Positions 53,224 to 59,932 of a stretch of DNA of 64,000 nt are shown in pieces. The DNA comes from Niallia sp052318935 (GTDB taxonomy: Bacteria > Bacillota > Bacilli > Bacillales > Cytobacillaceae). The position numbers were made by a program, and so were the translations under genes. The notes beneath the pieces were generated by a model. That model was not told the DNA's origin and made no database searches. It saw nothing but the letters and a program-made list of their open reading frames with translations. The DNA is taken from assembly GCA_052318935.1 (NCBI GenBank), contig JBQRKO010000005.1. One strand, given 5' to 3'. How positions within the stretch are numbered: the stretch's first letter is position 1; every line of letters starts with the position of its first letter.

Positions 53224-53351
53224 ATTTTTTCTTTTTTACATAAGAATTGTTAAAGGTGAATTTTTGAAGAATATCTCGATTTTTGAGATGTATTGATTTT
53301 CAGGACTTAAATGAATTAGCAGACAGTCATTAACTAGAAAGGGGAAACAGC

Positions 53352-53822
53352 ATGAATTTTTTCTTTAAGCCTACAGTGGTATGGCTGCTTTTAAGTATTG
53401 TTTTCCTGTATTTAGTGGGCTTATTTACTATAAGGCCGGAAGTTACATCAGGCAATGGCAATCTTGGCCTTATTTTTGTTTTGCTCGCCGTAATCATTTT
53501 TCTGCGATTCGCCAAGAACTTATGGAAAAGCCTAGGTACGCTTGTTTTGCAGCCGCGAACCTGGAAGTTCGTAAGCCTTGGATCGCTATTTGTTCTACTG
53601 TTGGCTAGTTTCTTGGAATATCGGTATACGTTGAATTTGATCGATCAATTAGGGGGCACTCCCGCACAGAAGTCCTCAAGAATTTACCGCTATTCATGGG
53701 TTAATCAATATACAAATACTTTATTCATCAATGTTTATACCTTTATTATGTTAATTTCAGGTGTCGTATTCTTACATGCGATATTGAGGAGAAATCGTAA
53801 GAACAGTAAAAAAAGTGCCTGA
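53352..53822 (+). CDS. Unrecognised four-helix membrane protein
   Basis: 156 residues with hydrophobic segments near 8-27, 36-52, 72-88 and 124-146, and a basic C-terminus (RRNRKNSKKSA). Between helices 3 and 4 lies a hydrophilic loop (EYRYTLNLIDQLGGTPAQKS). I do not recognise a family. GAAAGGGGA precedes ATG 53352. It is the last of three envelope-type genes on the plus strand. Confidence 0.6.
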   Translation: MNFFFKPTVVWLLLSIVFLYLVGLFTIRPEVTSGNGNLGLIFVLLAVIIFLRFAKNLWKSLGTLVLQPRTWKFVSLGSLFVLLLASFLEYRYTLNLIDQLGGTPAQKSSRIYRYSWVNQYTNTLFINVYTFIMLISGVVFLHAILRRNRKNSKKSA

Positions 53823-54026
53823 CAATTATTTTTCTAGACGTTGAAAATGCAAAAAGCTTATGAGACACCCTTTAAAAGGGAGGTTGTTCTTTTTTAGTAC
53901 AAAAGATAAAAGATAAGCCATTTTTTCCTGAAAAACCTATATAATAAATTGAGTTTTTGTTTAATCTTAAACAGAGCTATTAGGGCAAATTAATCTTACC
54001 TCTTGAAGTAGTGGGACCTACAAGTA

Positions 54027-54215
54027 TTATAAATATTTCATGCTTAAACCTAAGTAAATGAAAGTGGAAACTAAAATAAACCCAGAGAAAAAAAGAACTT
54101 TATTTCGATTAGACAAATTTTTCATCCAACCCCATCTTTTTCGGTCTGTATCAAACCAGTAACAGTCAATGATAACCGTTAATACAATAATTAGTAAGAT
54201 TACGAAAGAACTCAT
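54027..54215 (-). CDS. Small two-helix membrane protein
   Basis: 62 residues: helix (about 3-20), a polar segment with DTDRKRWGWMKNLSNRNKV, and a second helix (about 41-60). Family unknown. The start has GGAGGG seven bases upstream on the minus strand, which is the main support for it being real. Confidence 0.55.
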   Translation of the reverse strand: MSSFVILLIIVLTVIIDCYWFDTDRKRWGWMKNLSNRNKVLFFSGFILVSTFIYLGLSMKYL

Positions 54216-54389
54216 TAGTTACCCTCCATTTCTTTATATCCAGTATATGTTAATTTTATTGTAACATATTCCATTAAATAAGTCTGCTTGCTCCACCTTT
54301 TGCTATTAAAGAACAATATTTATAAACATTCATAAAAAAATAAATTATCACATCATTTAAACTTTACCGAAAGAAGTAAAAACAATTTT

Positions 54390-54662
54390 AAACCACAATA
54401 AAAGAAAAAAGTCGTCCAAATTTCCCAAAATGTAGTCACTCCAAGGCTTCTCCCTACATAAGATATTCAGACTATGATAATACCCACCCCAGAGTTCATA
54501 GCTGGCGTAGGCAAGGAGGGTTATACTATTTGAAGGAGAACGAATTTACTCACAAGCCATTATTAACAAAAAGAGAAAGAGAAGTGTTTGAGCTGTTAGT
54601 ATAAGACAAAACAACGAAAGAAATAGCAAGTGATTTAAAAAACAGTTCGAAATCATATTTTA
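54390..54662 (+). pseudogene. Truncated duplicate of gerE and its upstream region
   Basis: Nearly identical to 57566-57848: the upstream stretch from AAACCACAATAAAAG through GTAGGCAAGGAGGGTTATAC, the TTG start (54530) and about 38 codons of gerE. It is broken by a stop (GTATAAGAC instead of GTACAAGAC), by a 12-base deletion over TTATTCATTAGC, and then by loss of homology after TTCGAAATCATATTT. The second half of the helix-turn-helix is missing, so no functional GerE can be made. Confidence 0.92.
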
Positions 54663-54782
54663 ATTGTAATGGTAGCTTTCATGTATTCTTCCTCCATTTT
54701 ATTGTGTTCGTAAAAGTTAATCATTTTTGCAAGATGTAAATATATGAAATTATATAGCATACTACTAAATAAATAACTACAA

Positions 54783-54808
54783 AAAAGCACTATCCTGAAG
54801 ATAGTGCA
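54783..54808 (-). terminator. Terminator of the toxin cassette
   Basis: On the minus strand GCACTATC pairs with GATAGTGC and is followed by TTTTTT, just after the immunity gene. Confidence 0.8.
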
Positions 54809-54815
54809 AGAAGTG

Positions 54816-55163
54816 TCATGACATTCGTAAGTCTCTTTTCATTTCTTCATATTCACGTTTAGAATTATTACCATGTAAACTAAGAATATGTTTTTCTAAT
54901 TCTTCTAGTTTTGAAACAAAAATAGGATGAAGCTCTGTTGTATTTGCTTTTCCATACATACAATTTGTATAAAAAATTAATTGAGAAGCGATAAAATCGT
55001 CATTTGTTTCAAGTATAGCATCTATCATATGAGGGATATACTCAAAAGCTTCAACACTACTTTTATTATCTATGATTCTATCAAAAGAATGAGCTAGATA
55101 GAACTCATCTTCATTTATTTTCTCAACCCAGTTTTCTAAAATGCTTTCAATGTCTTTATGCAT
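54816..55163 (-). CDS. Small acidic protein, probable immunity partner
   Basis: Cytoplasmic protein of 115 residues, no signal peptide, acidic and helical (SILENWVEKINEDEFYLAHS, PHMIDAILETNDDF). It starts at ATG 55163 with AAGGGG upstream; the longer frame into the preceding gene is not needed. It lies 19 bases behind the toxin-like gene and before a terminator, the usual place of an immunity gene in Bacillus toxin operons. I do not recognise a named family, so the immunity role is inferred from position, size and charge. Confidence 0.6.
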   Translation of the reverse strand: MHKDIESILENWVEKINEDEFYLAHSFDRIIDNKSSVEAFEYIPHMIDAILETNDDFIASQLIFYTNCMYGKANTTELHPIFVSKLEELEKHILSLHGNNSKREYEEMKRDLRMS

Positions 55164-55182
55164 AAATAAAACCCCTTGTTTA

Positions 55183-56064
55183 TTATTTAAACTTAAAATC
55201 GTCAAATTTTTTAGTTTTTTTGTTATATACAAAGTGTATTACAACGTTTTGGCCTTCCTTTGTTTTTAATTTTCTCTCCATTTTAACCCAACCATCTTTA
55301 TGGTGCCATCTGCTGTCATTCAATTTAATACTTGTAAATTCAGTAGCTCCATCTAATGGGTTATTTAATACATGATCCATAAAGATTTCCTCAACTAAAT
55401 CTTTCGGATTTTGCCTTCCTGTAGAACCTTTTCCTAGTGATTTTTTTGCTATTTTTTTACTGATATCTTTGACGGCACTTTTAATAGCAGCTTTTCCGAA
55501 TTGTTTGATAACCCAACTGATTCCAATTCTTACTATAAAACCTACTAAAACAGCTACAACAGGAACTATAGATGCTTGTAATTCAGTTGAATCTACATTA
55601 ATAACTTCTCCGGTATCTACATTAATAAGTGTAGCATTAAAGTCCTCATCAGATACACTATTAAGCAATATTTTGTAAGTGTGTTCAACTAGTTCACCAT
55701 TTTCAGCCTCTGAAGAAAAGTCAAAAGACATCTCGTTTGTCTCATTATTAATTGATAGAGCGCCATTTGCTGATAGTTCTTCTGCATCTATCTTCGTTTC
55801 TATAACAGTTTCTGTTTTTTCAACTTCTACTGTTGTTTCTAAAACATCTGACACATTGCCTTCAATTGTATCCTCAACAAAGGAAGCGGCATCATCAGAG
55901 GCAACTACTATACCTTCTTCTGTTGGATCAATCTTAGTTATTATGCTTTCTTCATTTAATACGTTTTCTTGGGTTTCATTTGACTCTTGTGCTTTTGCTA
56001 CTCCCGGTGTTATGTAAGCAAATAAAAATACACTGGTAATAATATAAATAAATAAATTTTTCAT
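55183..56064 (-). CDS. Secreted polymorphic-toxin-like protein (SAR2788-type)
   Basis: 293 residues. The N-terminal signal peptide is followed by a likely cleavage site AKA-Q at 25-26. An acidic region (26-160) includes VINVDSTELQAS. A hydrophobic stretch (164-186, IVPVVAVLVGFIVRIGISWV) and a strongly basic linker (187-212) follow. The C-terminal domain (213-293) has GSTGRQNPKDLVEE, LNDSRWHHKDGWVKM, VVIHFVYN and DDFKFK. From memory this ending resembles C-terminal domains of Bacillus polymorphic (LXG-type) toxins, and the whole resembles the SAR2788 family of putative toxins. There is no LXG domain; export would be by Sec. It starts 12 bases after the protease gene. Confidence 0.68.
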   Translation of the reverse strand: MKNLFIYIITSVFLFAYITPGVAKAQESNETQENVLNEESIITKIDPTEEGIVVASDDAASFVEDTIEGNVSDVLETTVEVEKTETVIETKIDAEELSANGALSINNETNEMSFDFSSEAENGELVEHTYKILLNSVSDEDFNATLINVDTGEVINVDSTELQASIVPVVAVLVGFIVRIGISWVIKQFGKAAIKSAVKDISKKIAKKSLGKGSTGRQNPKDLVEEIFMDHVLNNPLDGATEFTSIKLNDSRWHHKDGWVKMERKLKTKEGQNVVIHFVYNKKTKKFDDFKFK

Positions 56065-56076
56065 TCTACATCTCCT

Positions 56077-56967
56077 CTAGGGAATATATAAAAATCCCTT
56101 GCCTGTATATTTTTTATTATCTAATTCTTTAATTTTTAATAGATTAGAAGAAAGTATATTTGTTTTGGGGGAACCGTTTGAAAGATTGAATGCTATTATT
56201 CCTGTAGCATATGCAGTAGCAAAAGATGTCCCACTTACTATATTTTTTCCTCGTATCCTTCCTATTATTGGTATATCTACTCCTGGTGCTACCAAGTTTA
56301 TTTTCCCAGTTGCTGCTAATGAATAATGGTTAAATTCTTTATCAACTGCTGAAATTGAAATTACGCCGGGATATTTTGCGGGATAATCAGTATACAAACC
56401 AAAAGTATTACCAGCTGCTGCTACTATAATTATTCCTTTTTCTAAAGCATCGTTAATAGCTTTCTCTAACACTTCTGAGTTTTTTTGAAAACCAAAACTT
56501 ATATTAATAATGTCTACCTTTTGTTCAATGCTCCATCTAATACCTTTAACAACATCTTCAATTTTTCCACTTCCATTTTTATCGAGTACTTGTACATCGT
56601 ATAAATGCGCAGAAGGGAAAATACCGATGACATTTTCTTTGTTCGGTTTTGCTGCAATAATCCCTGCAATCGCAGTACCGTGTCCAAAAGAATCATAAGT
56701 TTTCTTTTGCCCATTGGTAGCGTTATAAGTTTTTTTTACCTGTGCTTTAATAGCTTCATGGTTACGGTTAATTCCACTATCTAGTATGGCAATTTTAATA
56801 TTTGCTTTATCGGGCATTTTTATCTTTTTGGATTCTAGTACATTACAAACAGCCCAATTTCTTTCACAGTCTTTACTATTTAAAACTATTTCAGAATTTT
56901 TTTGTGTACAAGAAGTGAAAACAGCAATAAAAACTATTAATAAAAATGGAGTGGAAAATCTTCTCAT
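56077..56967 (-). CDS. Subtilisin-like (S8) serine protease lipoprotein
   Basis: 296 residues. A lipoprotein signal peptide ends in the lipobox FTSC with C20. The S8 catalytic triad is intact: D63 in KIAILDSGINRNH, H96 in SFGHGTAIAGI and S248 in VSGTSFATAYATG, with the oxyanion asparagine N187 in AAAGN. Only about 40 residues precede the catalytic domain, so there is little or no propeptide. It would be anchored on the outer face of the membrane. First gene of a tight three-gene minus-strand operon with a secreted toxin-like protein, suggesting it processes or releases that protein. Confidence 0.88.
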   Translation of the reverse strand: MRRFSTPFLLIVFIAVFTSCTQKNSEIVLNSKDCERNWAVCNVLESKKIKMPDKANIKIAILDSGINRNHEAIKAQVKKTYNATNGQKKTYDSFGHGTAIAGIIAAKPNKENVIGIFPSAHLYDVQVLDKNGSGKIEDVVKGIRWSIEQKVDIINISFGFQKNSEVLEKAINDALEKGIIIVAAAGNTFGLYTDYPAKYPGVISISAVDKEFNHYSLAATGKINLVAPGVDIPIIGRIRGKNIVSGTSFATAYATGIIAFNLSNGSPKTNILSSNLLKIKELDNKKYTGKGFLYIP

Positions 56968-57565
56968 TATGTACTTAACATCCTTTTATATAATTTATTA
57001 GGAGTATATTTTTATCCAGTAATTGTCACCTTCTTCCTATGAAAATGTTAAATAACAATTATGTAAAATGGTAACATAATATAGAAAATGTGACAATATT
57101 GTGAATAGTAATTAGAAAATTTTCTAAATTTTATTAAGATTAGGTTGACTTTGGGAGTTGATTCGAATTTGTTTTAATTGATGATAAAAATCCAAATTAA
57201 CAAGAATTATGTGTTAGTTCAAATAAGTAGAAAAGGCGGGGATAGGTATTTTGTAAGTTCTTATTCTGAAATAGAGGTGATAATTCAAGCAAAGGGTTTT
57301 AAAGCAACTTTATGTTATGAGGTTCTTTTGCTTGTTAATGTAGATGTGATGTTTGTAGCTAATTTACTATGAGGAAACAATTAGAGAATGCATCTAATCG
57401 CCAATTCTTCATTAGACTTGATTTGGCGACAATAATTATTATCTTATCTACATGGTTCTTTTCACTTTTGTAGTTGAATTTGTTAAAAGTAGTTCAGCGT
57501 ATTTCAGAAAAATATAAGAAAATTATTCAATATTCAATCTCCTGCAGAAAGAATATATCCAATCC
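56968..57565. other. Promoter region of the protease-toxin operon and featureless spacer
   Basis: AT-rich. The 5' part (56968-57170) must hold the minus-strand promoter of the operon. A 64-codon open frame at 57178 has no Shine-Dalgarno. No repeat or RNA gene is seen until the gerE-upstream duplication begins at 57566. Confidence 0.4.
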
Positions 57566-57848
57566 AAACCACAATAAAAGAAAAAAGTCGTCCAAATTCC
57601 CCAAAATGTAGTCACTCCAAGGCTTCTCCCTACATAAGATATTCAGACTATGATAATACCCATCCCAAAGTTCATAGCTGGCGTAGGCAAGGAGGGTTAT
57701 ACTATTTGAAGGAGAACGAATTTACTCACAAGCCATTATTAACAAAAAGAGAAAGAGAAGTGTTTGAGCTGTTAGTACAAGACAAAACAACGAAAGAAAT
57801 AGCAAGTGATTTATTCATTAGCGAAAAAACAGTTCGAAACCATATTTC
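57566..57848 (+). repeat. Direct repeat copy containing the intact gerE 5' region
   Basis: Partner of 54390-54662, 3176 bases downstream, same orientation, with only a handful of mismatches over roughly 220 bases. Together they flank the minus-strand protease-toxin cassette. Confidence 0.9.
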
Positions 57849-57930
57849 AAATGCTATGCAAAAGCTGGGCGTTAAGGGGCGTTCACAGGCTGTTGTAGAG
57901 CTCCTTAGAATGGGAGAACTAGAACTTTAA
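57706..57930 (+). CDS. gerE: Sporulation transcription factor GerE
   Basis: LuxR-type DNA-binding regulator of late mother-cell genes (spore coat), 74 residues, same length as B. subtilis. It is nearly all helix-turn-helix: LLTKREREVFELLVQDKTTK, EIASDLFISEKTVRNHISNA and MQKLGVKGRSQAVVELLRMG. TTG 57706 with AAGGAGGG, as in the reference. A degraded second copy is at 54390. In B. subtilis it lies between ysmA and racE, downstream of sdhCAB, none of which precede it here. Confidence 0.96.
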   Translation: MKENEFTHKPLLTKREREVFELLVQDKTTKEIASDLFISEKTVRNHISNAMQKLGVKGRSQAVVELLRMGELEL

Positions 57931-57932
57931 AC

Positions 57933-58014
57933 AAGGAAGATGATTCAAAAAGAGGAGTGTTCCATACAATATTGTTGTGGGATTCAGAATCTTATGTTGG
58001 ATCATCTTCTTTTT
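57933..58014 (+). terminator. Terminator after gerE
   Basis: GAAGATGAT (57937) pairs at long range with ATCATCTTC (58001-58009), followed by TTTTT. A small internal hairpin may close the loop. Confidence 0.6.
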
Positions 58015-58112
58015 ACATATGGAGGGTTTTTTTTAAGTTAGTTTTATGAGTTTTTAAAGTAATTTAAATGGAATGGATTAACCCTTATATTAATCTTAGG
58101 GAGTTGCGATTT

Positions 58113-58577
58113 ATGAAGAGAGGGATTAGCTTTGAAATTCCAAATGAATACGGAACATTTCTTGGAGAAGTACTAAAGCCGATTGACACCACTGCATTCA
58201 GTTGGAGAATTGGTAACGGTGAGTCATATACAGTAGTTGATGATGGATTAGATAAAGAGCTTTTCCCCGTAGATAAAAAAGTAATAGAAGGTGCAGAACT
58301 CAAAAATTTATTAGAAAACAATAAATATTATATTATTTTCGCTGACTTACAAGCATTTCCAAAAGGTGAATTTTCTAAAATTGAGACATATGAAGAATTT
58401 ATTGTAAGCAAGTGTAAACTTGTTCTATTAGTTGTGGATTGCTGTAATGTTACTATTTATTGTAAAAATAAGGAAGTAATCAAATTGCTATACAACAATG
58501 CAAAAAAATATGGATTTGAAGATGTTGAATATATTACCGATGAAAACGATACAAGAACTAGGCTATCTGTCTGGTAA
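58113..58577 (+). CDS. DUF2691 family protein
   Basis: Cytoplasmic protein of 154 residues. From ATG 58113 it begins MKRGISFEIPNEYGTFLGEV, followed by LKPIDTTAFSWRIGNGESY, the typical DUF2691 N-terminus, with TYEEFIVSKCKLVLLVVDC later. Function unknown. TAGGGAG is nine bases upstream of this ATG, which is why the longer frame from 58068 is not used. It is flanked by terminators and stands alone. Confidence 0.82.
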   Translation: MKRGISFEIPNEYGTFLGEVLKPIDTTAFSWRIGNGESYTVVDDGLDKELFPVDKKVIEGAELKNLLENNKYYIIFADLQAFPKGEFSKIETYEEFIVSKCKLVLLVVDCCNVTIYCKNKEVIKLLYNNAKKYGFEDVEYITDENDTRTRLSVW

Positions 58578-58676
58578 CCTCAAAAAGACATTCATGAATA
58601 AAGGTCTTTAAAATCAACGTTATTATTTACCTTAATGTTGTTTAAATAAATTGAAAACTTGTTCTTATAAGACAAA

Positions 58677-58717
58677 AAATTAAGATGAAGAAGAGAACCT
58701 CTTCCTCATCTTAATTT
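58677..58717. terminator. Bidirectional terminator
   Basis: AATTAAGATGA-GAAGAG pairs with CTCTTC-TCATCTTAATT around AAC, with T runs on both strands. Confidence 0.85.
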
Positions 58718-58968
58718 TTTACCATCCATTCTTTCACGTCTACAGTAGAAGAACCACTTTTAATTAGCGGGTCTGATTCGCTGATTTTAACCGCTTCATC
58801 TAGTGAGTCACATTTAATGACGTAGGCACCGCCAGTACTGTCACTAAAAGGTCCAAAAGCTTCTAATTGATTATTTTCTTTAAGTTTGTCTAAAAAATCA
58901 TAATGTGGTTGGACATAATTTTGATCGAAGTTTTGTGTTCTTGTAGTAGTTAGCAAGTAAAGATTCAT
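58711..58968 (-). CDS. YCII-related (YciI-like) protein
   Basis: 85 residues from ATG 58968 (Shine-Dalgarno AAGGAG on the minus strand). The YCII ferredoxin-like fold is recognisable: YLLTTTRTQNFDQ, VQPHYDFLDKLKENNQLEAF with a conserved histidine, GPFSDSTGGAYVIKCDSLDE and AVKISESDPLIKSG. Such proteins are small cytoplasmic enzymes or binding proteins with a His-Asp pair; the substrate is unknown. Confidence 0.85.
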   Translation of the reverse strand: MNLYLLTTTRTQNFDQNYVQPHYDFLDKLKENNQLEAFGPFSDSTGGAYVIKCDSLDEAVKISESDPLIKSGSSTVDVKEWMVKN

Positions 58969-59064
58969 TAGTAGCACTCCTTTTTTAAGTATGTACAGAA
59001 ATGATTATAACATGTTTGTTATGAAAAATATGGTAATTTATTTTAAAAAATTCCCAAAAAACCA

Positions 59065-59119
59065 TTGTAAAAATGACACAACTGTCACTATAATAAAAGT
59101 GACAGTTGTGTCATTTTAA
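59065..59119 (+). promoter_or_regulatory. Promoter embedded in twin TetR-type operators
   Basis: -35 TTGTAA (59065-59070), 18-base spacer, -10 TATAAT (59089-59094). Two palindromes TGACACAACTGTCA (59074-59087) and TGACAGTTGTGTCA (59099-59112) flank the -10, and are inverted copies of each other, giving a perfect long inverted repeat with a ten-base centre. One lies in the spacer and one over the start site, ideal for repression by the TetR protein downstream. Confidence 0.85.
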
Positions 59120-59160
59120 TTCAAGAGAAGAAAGTGTAAAAGTTTTAAAGTTAGATAGAT

Positions 59161-59282
59161 GTCTAGCTACAGCGCCTACCCCTTGTGAAAAATAACCCTT
59201 TGCCTCTAAAAGTAAAAAGCACTTTTTGAGTCAAATGAACATTTTTCTTCAGGGCTGATCAAGGCGCTTCCGCTTTTCTTAT
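59161..59282 (+). repeat. Family A intergenic repeat
   Basis: GTCTAGCTACAGCGCCTACC at the left, CTCTAAAAGTAAAAAGCACT in the middle, TTCAGGGCTGATCAAGGCGC with CGCTTTTCTTATAT at the right. It lies in the transcribed leader between the operator-promoter and the tetR start. Confidence 0.85.
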
Positions 59283-59299
59283 ATTTGGAGGGATTTACT

Positions 59300-59932
59300 T
59301 TGTCACCGAAAATTTCTGAAGAGGAAAAAGAGAAACGGCGCATGCAAATTATTCATGCTGCTATTGAAGTGTTTAAACGCAAAGGATACGAAGCTTCTAC
59401 TATGCAAGATATTGTCGAGGAAACAGGGATGAGCCGGGGGTGGGTGTATCTTTATTTTTCAAGCAAAGAAGACATGATGCAGGCAATCCTTGTTACGAAT
59501 CAAAAAGAACAAGATACACTGTTCAAAACCTTGTTTACGAGTGAGCATTCCGTTTGGGCAGGGGTGAATAAGATTTTCGACATAATGGAAGCGCAGTTGA
59601 ACGATGCTTCTGATGATCTAATCATCGCTGTGTATGAATATTTTCTCAGTGGATGGAGGCTGTCGGATCGTCGTTCGTTTCTTGATAGTCATTTTGAAAA
59701 AAAGCATGAATCTTTATTTTACTATTTACAAAAGGGAGTCGCAAACGGGGAGTTTAAACCGGAAGTTGATCTAGAAGTAATTATGAAAATGATCACTTCC
59801 TATTTCGACGGCCTTTTGCTTCACACAAAATCAGCCGGTTGTAAAAATGTTCGTGTGAAGGAACAGCTAATTCTTTTTAAGTCGATATTAAAAAAGGTTC
59901 TACAAGTTCATGATTTGGAAGGGGATTTATAA
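59300..59932 (+). CDS. TetR/AcrR-family regulator of an efflux operon
   Basis: 210 residues. HTH (about 10-58): RRMQIIHAAIEVFKRKGYEA, STMQDIVEETGMSRGWVYLY. The C-terminal domain fits TetR regulators of the YfiR/TetR_C_6 type that control MFS exporters. TTG 59300 is used with TTGGAGGGA as Shine-Dalgarno; a TTG at 59285 is part of that site. The stop overlaps the start of the MFS gene by one base, so both are cotranscribed and probably autoregulated by the twin operators at 59065. Confidence 0.88.
   Translation: MSPKISEEEKEKRRMQIIHAAIEVFKRKGYEASTMQDIVEETGMSRGWVYLYFSSKEDMMQAILVTNQKEQDTLFKTLFTSEHSVWAGVNKIFDIMEAQLNDASDDLIIAVYEYFLSGWRLSDRRSFLDSHFEKKHESLFYYLQKGVANGEFKPEVDLEVIMKMITSYFDGLLLHTKSAGCKNVRVKEQLILFKSILKKVLQVHDLEGDL

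Noticed and set aside
55469..56017. Plus-strand open frames opposite the toxin-like gene
   Set aside because: Ser/Thr-rich shadow translations of the acidic minus-strand gene, with no ribosome sites.
57178..57372. 64-codon open frame upstream of gerE
   Set aside because: No Shine-Dalgarno, no recognisable domain, and it lies in the AT-rich spacer.
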